Source of the DNA: Prevotella sp. UBA6447
GTDB lineage: Bacteria; Bacteroidota; Bacteroidia; Bacteroidales; Bacteroidaceae
Reading direction: 5' to 3'
Length of the DNA: 64,000 nt
NCBI GenBank assembly: GCA_002437115.1
Contig: DJOD01000064.1
Location: forward strand, 15,992-79,991
Positions 27,785-36,995 of the stretch are shown piece by piece. The position numbers and the translations under genes were made by a program. Position 1 is the stretch's first letter. Every line of letters starts with the position of its first letter. The notes under the pieces are model-generated. The model saw nothing but the letters and a program-made list of their open reading frames with translations. It was not told the DNA's origin and made no database searches.

Positions 27785-29040
27785 TTAGAACCTAAGCAGC
27801 CATTTCCATAAAGGAACGAGTTCTATTTGAAGACCCTCTTTTTCAACGATGCTTTCTTCTTCCATGGTAACAACCATCATTTTGCCGATTGGCTGAACCG
27901 AGTGCAGTTTAATTAGGGCATCTGTTTCACGCTTAAACGTGTCTGGATCCGTCATGGAATAGGACACCTGCACAGCCAATTCTTCTTCTGGGACTACAAA
28001 GTCCACTTCTGTATTTTGCTATTCCAAAAATAGCATTCATCGCCATATTTGCGTCTGAGTGTTATCGCTACAATATTTTCAAGTAAGGATGTGTTAGCTT
28101 CTACAAGAAAAAGATGAAGCAAACCATTATCCGTGAAATAATATTTGCGGTTAGACTCCTTGTCCTGCAACTTGCCATACAGATTTTCGTAAGGCAATAT
28201 GAGCCAAGTTTCAGTCATATATTCCACATAGTCTATCGTTGCATCGGTACTTAATTTTTTACCGGTACTGCTGACAATGCTTGCAATTCTGTTATATGAA
28301 AGAGGCTGTTTGATGCTCTCTGCCATTTTGCGTATCATCACACGCAATGCGTAATCGTTGCGAATTTTGTATCTTGCTACTAAGTCGCCAAAGAATATCT
28401 TGCTAAAAAGATTGCTCATCCATGAGCGAGGTTCTTTCATACCTACTGTCTCAGGCAAACCACCATGTTGAAAATAAGTATTAGCCAACTTGACTATCTG
28501 TTTGCCAAATGTAAAAATTGCATTCTTTTCATGTATGTCAATGCCACTGGCCTTCAAATATTCTTGGAAAGAATAAGGATATACTTCATGTATCATGTAT
28601 CTGCCGCCAAGCGTGGTCGCAATCTCACTACTCAGCATTTTTGCATTGCTGCCAGTGATGTATACTTGATATTTTTGGTCTGCTAATCTGCGAGCAAACT
28701 TTTCCCATCTATCCACTAATTGTATCTCATCCAAAAAGAATATTGGACGAGCATCATACATCTCTTCATAGCACGTTTTTATCAAGTCAAGATCCTTAAC
28801 CTCCAAAGAGTCTATTCGGTCGTCCTCAAAATTGAAATATAATATTTCCTCTTTCTTATGCCCTTGCTCCATCAATTGTGCTATGCGCTGGAACATCAAA
28901 TAAGATTTTCCAGCATGCCTCAATCCGACAAACACATAATTGAGCCCATTCACGAGCTCTACATCACGAGGAATGAGTTCTACTTGTGAGACATATGCTT
29001 GATATTCCGAGATAAGCAATTTTATCAAATCCTTTGTCAT
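27785..29040 (-). pseudogene. DUF4143-type AAA ATPase gene with a frameshift
   Basis: The 5' part (29040-27994) encodes 348 residues: P-loop 'GLRHAGKSYLMFQ' (about 38-50), Walker B 'FFLDEIQ' and sensor 'ITGSNAKML' near residue 130, then the C-terminal winged-helix part. Reading then breaks at 28014-28017, where the minus strand has AGCAAAATACAG; one more A would restore 'WNSKNTEVDFVVPEEELAVQVSYSM', the conserved nuclease-like end, which is intact in the next frame down to 27785. So one base appears lost in an A-run. It may be a true pseudogene, a phase-variable gene or a sequencing error. Paired palindromes upstream look like an autoregulatory site. Confidence 0.85.
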
Positions 29041-29071
29041 ATAATGCTCTTGTTACTACTAAAGCCTATTG

Positions 29072-29136
29072 CAAAGATACGCATTTTATCGTTTATGAAC
29101 GATATAGTCGATGAAGAAATATCGTTTATATACGAC
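29072..29136 (-). promoter_or_regulatory. promoter and paired operators of the ATPase gene
   Basis: The -7 box TATCTTTG is at 29072-29079 on the minus strand. A perfect 6-bp palindrome ATCGTT-TATG-AACGAT lies at 29088-29103, where the -33 box is expected. A second, less perfect copy ATCGTTTATATACGAC lies at 29121-29136. The two start 33 bp apart, about three helical turns, so dimers would bind the same face of the DNA. Confidence 0.6.
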
Positions 29137-29224
29137 AAAATACATAAATGACCCTTTATTGAGAGGATTTTTATAAGCCCCAAAACGTCACACATGAGAG
29201 CTATTCTGCATACCACGCTCAAAA

Positions 29225-31741
29225 TTAGTTATGATTTACAAACAGATTGTTCAGTTCGTCATTTCCATTCATCTTCTTTACGTCGTCACGTACCAATGCT
29301 GATGCCACATTGAGTGATTGAAGCTTAATACCAGAAGATGATTTCACGACCCGTATCATTTGATTCCGAGACACGGTGGAGCAACGTTCAGAATACAATG
29401 CCATGCCCTTAAGTTTTGGCACAGAATCTGCGTAGCCTGTGTAATGCGGCTCAAGCAAGGCAAATTCAAAATGCCCATTCACACGATGCACCACTATAAA
29501 ATCCGGGAAATGCGGTTTTAGCTCCGTTCCCAACTGGTACTGGATGCATAGGGATCCTTCCTTGTTAGGAATATTTCTCACCCAGCAAACAAAGCCTTCC
29601 CTTTGTCTTTCCTCTTCAAGTACAGCTTGTTCCCATTCATTCAACTTGAATACAGCCTTTCCTTCTCCATCCACATACAGGTGATCTGTATAGACAGCTC
29701 CTTCTGGATGCTTGCTCGTAACCATCAAGTCAGGCAAAGTCAAGTCGAAAGGAGATGTGGAAACATGGGCCTTGACTATCTTCTCATACTCGCGCTTCAC
29801 GTCCTCCCCCTTGGCCTCTATGTCATGACGGTATTGGTCAACATAGCCGTAGAAAGTATTCTTACAATATTCATCCAGACGGTCCATACATGACTGATCA
29901 TTGGCATAGAGGATGAAATGCAATCGTAGTTCCGTATTATCATACTCGTTCATTTTTGCTTTGCGATAAGCATTCAGCACACCTTCTTTTCCCAACTTCA
30001 TCTCCACATTTTCGCTCCAAGTGTCAATATCCGAATCTGTAAGGACAAGATGTCCATCTTCACCTTCTCTTACTTTATTGCCTAATGCATCAAAGGCAAG
30101 CACCCTATCGCTCATTGTTCGCGCTTGCTCCATCGTCTGCTGATAAGTTCCGTCATGCTGCAGATGGTTGACAAGGACACTTATTTGCCCTATGATGTCG
30201 TCCTTCAAGTTCTTGACCGCATCCCTGCACAAACGGGTGCGCACCAACAAATGACAAAGTTTGAAAAGTGCTTTCCGATAATCCGTCACTTTTTTTTTAG
30301 GGATTGCATAATTGTCTATCTGAGCGTCGTTGATCGCCTCAAAGACTTCCTGACGAGACAGTCCACATGGCAAGTCTCCCCGAAGTTCAAGCACCTGCTT
30401 CGGTGAGGGATGTGCATCCACATGGGTAGGGATGGTGCCTTCAAGCTCTCGCTTCACTCGCTCAACGGTAACAGCATCAAAGTTGGGCAAGTAGAGCTGC
30501 ACCTCATTCAGCGTGTCATCGGTCTCTATTCGCTTCTGCAAAGGAGTTCGCACCATGCGTCCGAGAAGCTGGGCAATATTGGTGTAGCCTGAAGCCACCT
30601 TGAACGACATCATGGTCTCTGCCCTTGGGCAATCCCAGCCTGTCGATAAGTTGTCCTTGAAAAAGACGACCTTCACTTCTTTGTGTTCCGAGATTCGGGA
30701 AGGGTCTAAATAGCGAACCTCCAATCCATTGATTGTGATAGATTCTTTCGAATCGAAAGTATGTACCACTTCTCCACTCTTCAGAGTTACACCGGCGTTA
30801 GTCTCTATCACGCGCAAACACTCATCAAGATTGGTTTCTGACAATTTGTCGTCCTTTTTGTTTTTCACCTGAACTACCAAGGCCGGACACACCACCACAT
30901 CCTCATGTTGGCGATAAGCCTCCCAATGTTGACATTTATCTTTCCAATCCTTGGCAGCCTCAGCCAGATAGGTCATCTCCGCAAATGCCTCCCCCGTCTC
31001 TGGATGATGTATTTTGATTTCATCTTTCAGAAGTCCCGATTCGCGCACCTCGTCGGGGGTTACCTCCACCTTAGGCAACTGCGTGGAATTAGCTGATTTT
31101 GCCAGTTCATTGAATCTTTCCAGGGTGGCACTCATGCCGATGACCAAAGGCATGGAGGGCATGTTGTCTGCATCAGAGCCAAGGATAAACTTCTGCATGA
31201 TGCTCATCTGCTCGCTTGCCTCTTTGGTTTTTGCTCCTCGATGGGCCTCATCGATGATTACCACCAGCTTGTCGCCATATTCATTCACCGTGTTGCGCAT
31301 GAAGTCCCAACCTGTATAGTTGCGTTCGTCGCTATATCTTACGAGGTTGCTATTTACTCCAAACTTCTGTGTATTCACATAGTAGATGGTGCCAGGCGTG
31401 AGTTTATCAGCCTTAAAGCTCTTCTCGTCGATGGTTACGACTGGGCGGTTCCTCAATTTATCTGCCACCTTGTATAGCTTTGCCTTGCTCTGCTCGTTCA
31501 GTTCTGGCGCATCGCTAATCCAAAGCACAATGGCATCATTCTGTCCTCCCTGGTGAGTGTCGCCCACATAGAGGGCTTCAATGAAAGCCGACATGATGAT
31601 GGTCTTTCCCGCACCTGTAGGGGCAGTAAAAGGTATGATGCTTTTCTCGTCGTCTTCCTTGTAGCGGCGTTGCGCCTTCACTTGTCGCTCTCGCAACTCG
31701 TCGAGTGCATTCTGTTGAAAATCAAATAAATCTACTAACAT
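29225..31741 (-). CDS. SF2 helicase, type III restriction (Res)-like
   Basis: DNA translocase of the Res/DEAD-like group, 838 residues. Motif I is 'FTAPTGAGKTIIMSAF' (about 38-53), motif II 'VVIIDEAHRGAK' (about 160), motif III 'GMSATLERF', and motifs V/VI 'NLSTGWDCPRAETMMSF' and 'QLLGRMVRTP'. Near the C-terminus 'HFPDFIVVHR...FALLEPHYTGYADSVPKLKGMA' looks like a PD-(D/E)XK-type nuclease region, but His stands where the usual Lys of 'ExK' would be. It starts 8 bases after the stop of an upstream gene that appears to be the remains of its partner. In an intact system this helicase would work with a modification subunit to restrict foreign DNA. Confidence 0.8.
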   Translation of the reverse strand: MLVDLFDFQQNALDELRERQVKAQRRYKEDDEKSIIPFTAPTGAGKTIIMSAFIEALYVGDTHQGGQNDAIVLWISDAPELNEQSKAKLYKVADKLRNRPVVTIDEKSFKADKLTPGTIYYVNTQKFGVNSNLVRYSDERNYTGWDFMRNTVNEYGDKLVVIIDEAHRGAKTKEASEQMSIMQKFILGSDADNMPSMPLVIGMSATLERFNELAKSANSTQLPKVEVTPDEVRESGLLKDEIKIHHPETGEAFAEMTYLAEAAKDWKDKCQHWEAYRQHEDVVVCPALVVQVKNKKDDKLSETNLDECLRVIETNAGVTLKSGEVVHTFDSKESITINGLEVRYLDPSRISEHKEVKVVFFKDNLSTGWDCPRAETMMSFKVASGYTNIAQLLGRMVRTPLQKRIETDDTLNEVQLYLPNFDAVTVERVKRELEGTIPTHVDAHPSPKQVLELRGDLPCGLSRQEVFEAINDAQIDNYAIPKKKVTDYRKALFKLCHLLVRTRLCRDAVKNLKDDIIGQISVLVNHLQHDGTYQQTMEQARTMSDRVLAFDALGNKVREGEDGHLVLTDSDIDTWSENVEMKLGKEGVLNAYRKAKMNEYDNTELRLHFILYANDQSCMDRLDEYCKNTFYGYVDQYRHDIEAKGEDVKREYEKIVKAHVSTSPFDLTLPDLMVTSKHPEGAVYTDHLYVDGEGKAVFKLNEWEQAVLEEERQREGFVCWVRNIPNKEGSLCIQYQLGTELKPHFPDFIVVHRVNGHFEFALLEPHYTGYADSVPKLKGMALYSERCSTVSRNQMIRVVKSSSGIKLQSLNVASALVRDDVKKMNGNDELNNLFVNHN

Positions 31742-31749
31742 ACGCCTTA

Positions 31750-32508
31750 TTATTTTCTTTCTATATTTATCTTGAAATTGTCGAGATAGTCACAATAGAG
31801 CTGATAGGTTTGCCTTACGTGAAGCCTGGCAGCCAATGCCCGATAATTCTCTTCGCTATCTTCTATTATGTAGACGGTATCCACCCCAGGGTTGTCTTCC
31901 AACACTGCTCTCAGTTCGCCGATGGCAAATTCGTCGTTCAAGATGGCCATCTTGTTCTCCTCAAAGACCGTGAATTCCTCCTCCACATGGGTAGGACAAA
32001 CGCCATGAGTCCCAGCTTTCATCCACAGGATGGGAAGCAATTTCTCCAGCTGCGTACCCAAAGACACCTTGTCCTTGTCGAGGAAGGTCAACTTATAATA
32101 AGCTGCATTGGCGGCAAAGCCATTCGCCATGGGAATCGTCACAGGAACGGTCTTCGTCCTTTCGGGAAGCTCGTCCAGCTCCTTTTTGACCGCAGCGAAT
32201 GTCTTACTGCTGGAGGTTACCACGTAGATCGTATCAATATTCTCATGGATCTCATCCATGAACTCGTCAGTCTTGGTTACGTCGAAGAGAATGGCGTGGG
32301 TTGCGCCTTCGAGCACAAGATATGGGCATTCTGCCTTGATGGCGTTTTGCGGGATTTTCTTATTTCCGCAGGCCATGCAGATAATAAAGTCTTGTGCAGA
32401 CCAAGCGGACAGCATGAAAAAACAAAAGAAGGCGACCATGAGGACTGTGCGGATTGGGCCATGTTGGGGCGGCAATCTCACGGATGCCAGCAAATTTGCC
32501 AGCTGCAC
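31750..32508 (-). pseudogene. probable C-terminal remnant of the helicase's partner (methyltransferase-like) gene
   Basis: From about residue 60 ('AECPYLVLEGATHAILFDVTKTDEF') to the end the sequence looks like an ordered alpha/beta domain, and the gene sits 8 bases before the helicase. I believe this resembles the C-terminal region of adenine-type DNA methyltransferases paired with such helicases, but this is from memory. No catalytic DPPY/NPPY motif or SAM-binding FxGxG motif is present. The first 55 residues (hydrophobic, Cys-rich) look unrelated and may be read through a deletion junction. The likely story is loss of the N-terminal catalytic part, leaving the helicase without a partner. 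It could also be an intact gene of unknown function. Confidence 0.45.
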
Positions 32509-32605
32509 AGCCTGCGCTCGACTCTGTCGCTTGCATCAGCAAGAAAGGCTAAAAGTCCACAGGCCAACAAAAGTTGTCTCTATTGTCTCTATTGTCGTCA
32601 AGAAT

Positions 32606-32657
32606 AAAGGGCAAAAGCATAGGCGCAACGCATGCTCACAGCCTATACTTTTGCCCT
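32606..32657 (-). terminator. terminator after the GH123 gene
   Basis: Eighteen-base arms (32606-32623 with 32640-32657) pair at 17 positions. On the minus strand the hairpin is followed by TTTATTCTT. Confidence 0.75.
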
Positions 32658-32700
32658 TATGAGGTGTGGACAGATGGGGCTGCCCACATCCGAAGTGCCA

Positions 32701-34434
32701 TCAGTTGGCGCTCATCTCGTTCAACAGCCGCTCGAAGGCGTTGACCAGGCGCGCGGAGGTGCTGTGGTAGTTGAGCTCGCCCGACTGGAAGGTACGCAGG
32801 GCGTCATCCAGCCTCTTCACGCCAGTCTCATCATCATTGGCCTCTCGCTCAGCACGTAGCAGGCGATACTTCTCCACCTGTTGCACACCCTCGATGAACC
32901 GTTCCCAGCGCACGGAACTGCGTGGACCAGGGTATACGACATAGGTGTCACCAGCTGGGAAGAGCTTGAAACGGCTGTCACGCAACGGCTCGTCCGTCCA
33001 GTTCATCCATGACCAGTGTAGGTATCCGTCAAAGCCGTTGGCCTGACAATAGAGAGGCAGGTAGGCTGCATCGGCGGGGTCATTATAGGTTTCGAGGTTG
33101 GGTGCCAGTTCCGTGCAGCAAGTATACGTGGTGCTTACCATGCCACGACTGTGCCGCGTGGTGCGCTGTGTCTCGCTGAAACGCGCGTAGAACCCCAAGC
33201 TGTAGTCGGCAACCTTGTCAGCCAACTCATCGTGCAGGTTGCCTGCCAGAGCCATGCTGAAATCGGGCACAGCTTCGTGCAGCAACTGATAGGCTCGTTT
33301 CATATCTTGCAATCCACGCTCATCCATGGCGATGCGTGTCTTTTCGAACCACCCTTTCTTCTTCAGGTGCTGGGCAAAGCTCTTCAGGAAAGGCACCCAG
33401 AGGGCGCGATAAGCCGAGTCGGCGGTCGTCGCGCGCAGGCTCACGTCGCGCCGCAGTGCTTCGTCGTAGTAGGCGAACGTCATGTCCCAGGGTATCATCG
33501 AGTAGCAGTTGATTTGCTTGTCGATGCCGCAGCTGTCGCACAGTTCCACATAATGGTCGAAGACCGAGTAGTCATAACGCCACTTGCCATTCTTCCGGCG
33601 CGTGGTCTTGATCATCGCGTCAAACCTGTCGTTGCTCTGTTCGCCCCATGGTTCGTCAAACAAGATGGCCGTGACCACCTTTTGCCCACCTCGAGCCAAG
33701 AGCTTGAGATAAGGCCTTAGCAGGTCAAAGTGACGTTGGCTCCATCGACGCACGCCGCCAAGGCGTGACACACTGTAAGGCTGTTGCCAGAAGTCCACAT
33801 GGAACTGGTAGTTAGCTGGGCTGGGGAGTGTGCGGCCAATGACATTCAGCGTGAGCTGCAAACGCCCCTGTTCCCGTTTCGTCTGTGCGTCAACGACCGT
33901 CAGCCACAGGGTCTGTTTGCCCGTCTTGGCATTGCGTGGCACCGTGACCGACACCCATACGGGACGTGTCGTCATGGGTGCCAAGGCTCGAGAGGTGTCC
34001 TGGTCGATGATGTCGGGAACGAGATAGGTAGGCGTGTTCATAGCGTTGGCACCGCAGCCCCGCTTCTCGTCACACAACACGTAGCGCACGAAGCGTGCCG
34101 ATGCCACGCTATCTGCACATCGCACGTCGTCGACTGCCGTCCTCATCTCCAGTCGGAGGGGACGTGTGCCTTGTCGTGAAACAAGGAGAGCCAAAGCCGA
34201 CACTGTCTCACCGCGCCACGCCATGAGGGTTGTTTCCTCGTTATGTCCGATGCGAGGAACGGCTGATTGCGCGTAATGTACGTCGCGCGAGCCCCATACC
34301 AACACGAAGGGCTTGTCAGCAGGGAGCGTCGACCATGAAGCAGGGTCGGCCGGCTCGTTCTCCACGGCGGTTTGTGCGGCCGTGGGTACGGCAACGAGAA
34401 GTGCTGCCGCGAGTATCAGGTTTTTGATTGTCAT
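32701..34434 (-). CDS. GH123 (DUF4091) beta-N-acetylgalactosaminidase, secreted
   Basis: Predicted to release terminal beta-GalNAc from glycolipids or other host glycans. A signal peptide is at residues 1-20, an N-terminal beta-sandwich at about 40-210, the catalytic barrel at about 215-500, and a helical tail. The adjacent acidic pair Asp371-Glu372 ('RIAMDERG') matches the Asp-Glu pair used for substrate-assisted catalysis in GH123. 'SVSRLGGVRRWSQRHFDLLRPYL' region and 'GFDGYLHWSWMNWTDEP' are also family-like. Just 7 bases upstream of its start lies the end of a vanished gene (34441-34515), so it may once have been second in an operon. No clear promoter was found. Confidence 0.85.
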   Translation of the reverse strand: MTIKNLILAAALLVAVPTAAQTAVENEPADPASWSTLPADKPFVLVWGSRDVHYAQSAVPRIGHNEETTLMAWRGETVSALALLVSRQGTRPLRLEMRTAVDDVRCADSVASARFVRYVLCDEKRGCGANAMNTPTYLVPDIIDQDTSRALAPMTTRPVWVSVTVPRNAKTGKQTLWLTVVDAQTKREQGRLQLTLNVIGRTLPSPANYQFHVDFWQQPYSVSRLGGVRRWSQRHFDLLRPYLKLLARGGQKVVTAILFDEPWGEQSNDRFDAMIKTTRRKNGKWRYDYSVFDHYVELCDSCGIDKQINCYSMIPWDMTFAYYDEALRRDVSLRATTADSAYRALWVPFLKSFAQHLKKKGWFEKTRIAMDERGLQDMKRAYQLLHEAVPDFSMALAGNLHDELADKVADYSLGFYARFSETQRTTRHSRGMVSTTYTCCTELAPNLETYNDPADAAYLPLYCQANGFDGYLHWSWMNWTDEPLRDSRFKLFPAGDTYVVYPGPRSSVRWERFIEGVQQVEKYRLLRAEREANDDETGVKRLDDALRTFQSGELNYHSTSARLVNAFERLLNEMSAN

Positions 34435-34440
34435 AAGTGA

Positions 34441-34515
34441 TTATTTGAGGATGAACTTCTTGTTTTTCCGCACCAGCACACCCCGTTTGTCTGTCGTGTG
34501 TTGTCCTGCCAAGCC
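34441..34515 (-). pseudogene. orphan C-terminal tail of a lost exported protein
   Basis: On the minus strand, codons from 34515 to the TAA at 34441-34443 read 'GLAGQHTTDKRGVLVRKNKK' and then FILK. This matches the short tails of exported proteins in this genome (compare 'YNLAGQRVGNGYKGLVIVNG' at the end of the sialidase). A TGA stop stands directly before it and nothing upstream fits the same protein, so only the tail survived a deletion. Confidence 0.6.
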
Positions 34516-34775
34516 TCACAATGGATTTAAAAGGGTTTCTCCTCTTGTCTCTGTGTTCGTTAATGACATTTTTAGGATGACTAACGACGACGTAACTTGT
34601 TAAGACGATAGACGATTGGTCATTTTTGAGGAGACGACAACAGAGATAATTTTAGACAACAAGCTCCGCCTTGGATTGAGGACTTGCAGCAAATGGGCAA
34701 GTGTTTCGGCAGGGCTCCTTATTAGAAAAGTTGTATACTTTTATCTCAGTTGTCGTCCACATACGCATGAGGAGC
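34516..34775. other. intergenic region with no recognised gene
   Basis: Between the orphan tail and the fucose-isomerase family gene there is no credible frame or strong hairpin. It probably contains the scar of the deletion that removed the gene upstream of the tail. Confidence 0.4.
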
Positions 34776-36260
34776 CTACTCGAACGGGTTCTCCGTAGCG
34801 TAAGGCAAGCTCTTTGGTTGGTTGTAGGCGATGTCGGTGATACCGAGGTAGCGGAAGGCATCGAACAGCGCGCGGCCCACGTGAGCGAAGGCCACGGCAC
34901 CATGGTGCGGATAGTGTTTCTCAATCAGCACATGCCGATAGAAACGCCCCATCTCAGGAATGGCGAAGATTCCGATGCCGCCAAACGAGCGCGTGGGCAC
35001 ATCGAGCACCTCGCCCTGGGCGATGTAGCCACGGAGCTGTCCTTCGCTGTCGCACTGCAGACGGAAGAAAGTGATGGGCGACGCGGCGATGTCGCCCTCC
35101 AGGGTGCCACGCGTGAAGTCGGGTGTGCCACCGTTCTCCAGCAGGCGGTTCTGGATGAGTTGGTACTTGATGGCACGACCCTCGCACATCTTGCACGAGG
35201 GCGTGTTGCCGCAGTGGAAGCCCATGAATGTGTCGGTGAGAGCATACCGTTGGCCATACTTGGGAAGGATGTCCTCGTCGTAAATGTATTTCGGCGTTGA
35301 GTTGTTGATGTCGAGCAGCGTCACGGTGTCGCCACTGGCGCACATGCCTACATACTCTGACAGGGCACCATAGACGTCGACCTCGCAGGCCACGGGGATG
35401 CCCCTACTGGCCAGGCGGCTATTGACGTAGCAGGGCTCGAAGCCAAACTCCTTGGGGAAGGCGGGCCAGCATTTGTCGGCAAAGGCCACATACTGACGTG
35501 AGCCCTTATGAGCCTCCGCCCAATCGAGCAGGGTAATCTCAAACTGCGCCATGCGGGGCAGCAACTGCTCATAGTAACGACCCTCGCCCATCTCCTTGCG
35601 CATGTCCTCGCAGACCCCAGCGATGCGCGCGTCGCCCTCATGAGCGCGGTAGCTCACCAGGAGGTCAAGCTCCGAGTTTTCCTCAATCTCCACACCCAGT
35701 TCATAGAGACCTTTAATGGGTGCGTTGCAGGCGAAGAAATCTTGTGGGCGTGGGCCGAAGGTAATGATCTTCAGGCCTTTCAGGCCAAGCACCACGCGAG
35801 CCACAGGCACGAAGTCGGCCATCATCTTGGCGATGTCGTCAGCGGTGCCCACTGGATACGAGGGGATGTAACCCTTGAGGTGGCGCATGCCGAGGTTATA
35901 CGAACAGTTGAGCATGCCGCAGTAGGCGTCGCCACGACCGTTGATCATGTCGCCGTCGCCCTCGGCGGCAGCCACAAACATGCAGGGACCGTCAAATTTC
36001 TCGGCGATGAGGGTCTCAGGTGTTTCGGGGCCGAAGTTGCCGAGGAAGACCACAAGGGCGTTGCACCCGACGGCTTTTACCTCCGAGAGGGCCTTCTCCA
36101 TGTCGTGGTCGTTTTCCACGGTCGTCGTGCAGTTGTACAGTTCGCCTTGGTAACTCTTCACAATGTTCTCGCGGCGCTGTGTAGACAGCGCAATGGGGAA
36201 GCAGTCACGGCTAACGGCAATGATGCCGAGCTTCACTTCTGGGATGTTGTTGCTTTTCAT
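34776..36260 (-). CDS. L-fucose/L-arabinose isomerase family protein
   Basis: Cytoplasmic ketol-isomerase family. The 494 residues show the FucI/AraA-like arrangement: an N-terminal Rossmann-type domain ('KLGIIAVSRDCFPIALSTQRR', 'VVFLGNFGPETPETLIAEKF'), the middle domain ('FFACNAPIKGLYELGVEIEENSE' region with an acidic metal site) and the C-terminal barrel ('VDVYGALSEY', 'DINNS', 'FHCGNTPSCKM'). These match the family, though true FucI enzymes are near 590 residues, so the substrate could be another deoxy sugar or pentose. Released fucose from the GH95 enzyme is an attractive substrate. A TATCTTTG box lies at 36330-36337 upstream. It appears monocistronic. Confidence 0.8.
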   Translation of the reverse strand: MKSNNIPEVKLGIIAVSRDCFPIALSTQRRENIVKSYQGELYNCTTTVENDHDMEKALSEVKAVGCNALVVFLGNFGPETPETLIAEKFDGPCMFVAAAEGDGDMINGRGDAYCGMLNCSYNLGMRHLKGYIPSYPVGTADDIAKMMADFVPVARVVLGLKGLKIITFGPRPQDFFACNAPIKGLYELGVEIEENSELDLLVSYRAHEGDARIAGVCEDMRKEMGEGRYYEQLLPRMAQFEITLLDWAEAHKGSRQYVAFADKCWPAFPKEFGFEPCYVNSRLASRGIPVACEVDVYGALSEYVGMCASGDTVTLLDINNSTPKYIYDEDILPKYGQRYALTDTFMGFHCGNTPSCKMCEGRAIKYQLIQNRLLENGGTPDFTRGTLEGDIAASPITFFRLQCDSEGQLRGYIAQGEVLDVPTRSFGGIGIFAIPEMGRFYRHVLIEKHYPHHGAVAFAHVGRALFDAFRYLGITDIAYNQPKSLPYATENPFE

Positions 36261-36329
36261 AGGAAGTATGTTTTTGTATGTTTAGGTTGGTTCACTCTTG
36301 GGTTTTGTCCCAATGGGGCTCCCTTTAGG

Positions 36330-36337
36330 CAAAGATA
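36330..36337 (-). promoter_or_regulatory. -7 box for the fucose-isomerase family gene
   Basis: TATCTTTG on the minus strand, 70 bases before the ATG. No -33 element at the normal distance (nearest TTTG has a 24-bp spacer). Confidence 0.4.
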
Positions 36338-36439
36338 TTAAAATAATATATGTAACACCAGCAAATCGACTGTTTTTTAACGCACTTTATAATACTTTTA
36401 TGCATTTGCAGCAGACTCACTAGCATCTTTGACCCCACA

Positions 36440-36496
36440 TGAAAAAGGCCGCAAGCGGCTCCTCTCTGTGGGGGAAAAGGAACGTTGCTTGCGGCC
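36440..36496 (-). terminator. terminator after the small gene at 36503
   Basis: Eleven-base perfect arms (36445-36455 with 36486-36496) around a 30-nt loop, followed on the minus strand by TTTTT. Confidence 0.75.
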
Positions 36497-36502
36497 TCTT
36501 GG

Positions 36503-36895
36503 TCAGAAACGAGACGACACCTTGGCGGCCTCAGCGCCTTCCAACAGGCACAGGGGCGACACAGGCTGGAAGCGTAACTGCTGATACTGGTAGAGGCGAA
36601 GCGCCACAAACTGGCCGTCGGCGGAACAGGCAGCCTCCAGCAGGAAATTGCCCATCGACGCGTGGCTCACGTTGAGACCGGCCAGCGCATCGGCGCACTT
36701 GTCGGGAGCGGCGGTCAGCGCGTCCTCCACGGCCTTGCCGTCCTCTGGACTGTACTCATATTTAACAGCCCGCAACTTGCTGCCCGTTGGGGCATAGACC
36801 CACGTCTTACTGAGGCCGAAGAATGACTTTTGAATGTTCACACGACTGTCCTTGGCAAGGTCTGCCGACATTGCCATGCTATTGATGTTTGCCAT
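36503..36895 (-). CDS. small protein of unknown function (130 aa)
   Basis: The start at 36895 ('MANINSMAMSADLAKDSRV') is chosen because the frame above it reads through a hairpin and low-quality sequence. There is no signal peptide or membrane segment. Two regions stand out: 'FFGLSKTWVYAPTGSKLRAVKYEYSP' and a hydrophobic C-terminal half with 'QFVALRLYQYQQLRFQPV'. I recognise no family. A good terminator follows the stop, supporting a real transcript. The preceding small secreted ORF (36996-37406) may be in the same unit. Confidence 0.6.
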   Translation of the reverse strand: MANINSMAMSADLAKDSRVNIQKSFFGLSKTWVYAPTGSKLRAVKYEYSPEDGKAVEDALTAAPDKCADALAGLNVSHASMGNFLLEAACSADGQFVALRLYQYQQLRFQPVSPLCLLEGAEAAKVSSRF

Positions 36896-36995
36896 AAAAA
36901 ATATGCTGTTGTTGCTTTGTTTATAATAAATAATGGTGGTTTTGAAAATGAGTGGAAGCCACCTGGTGGGGTGACTCCCGAGGCGCGGAGCCTCG

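Noticed and set aside
32581..32605. Short tandem TCTCTATTGTC repeat
   Set aside because: Only two units; not enough to suggest a functional repeat array.
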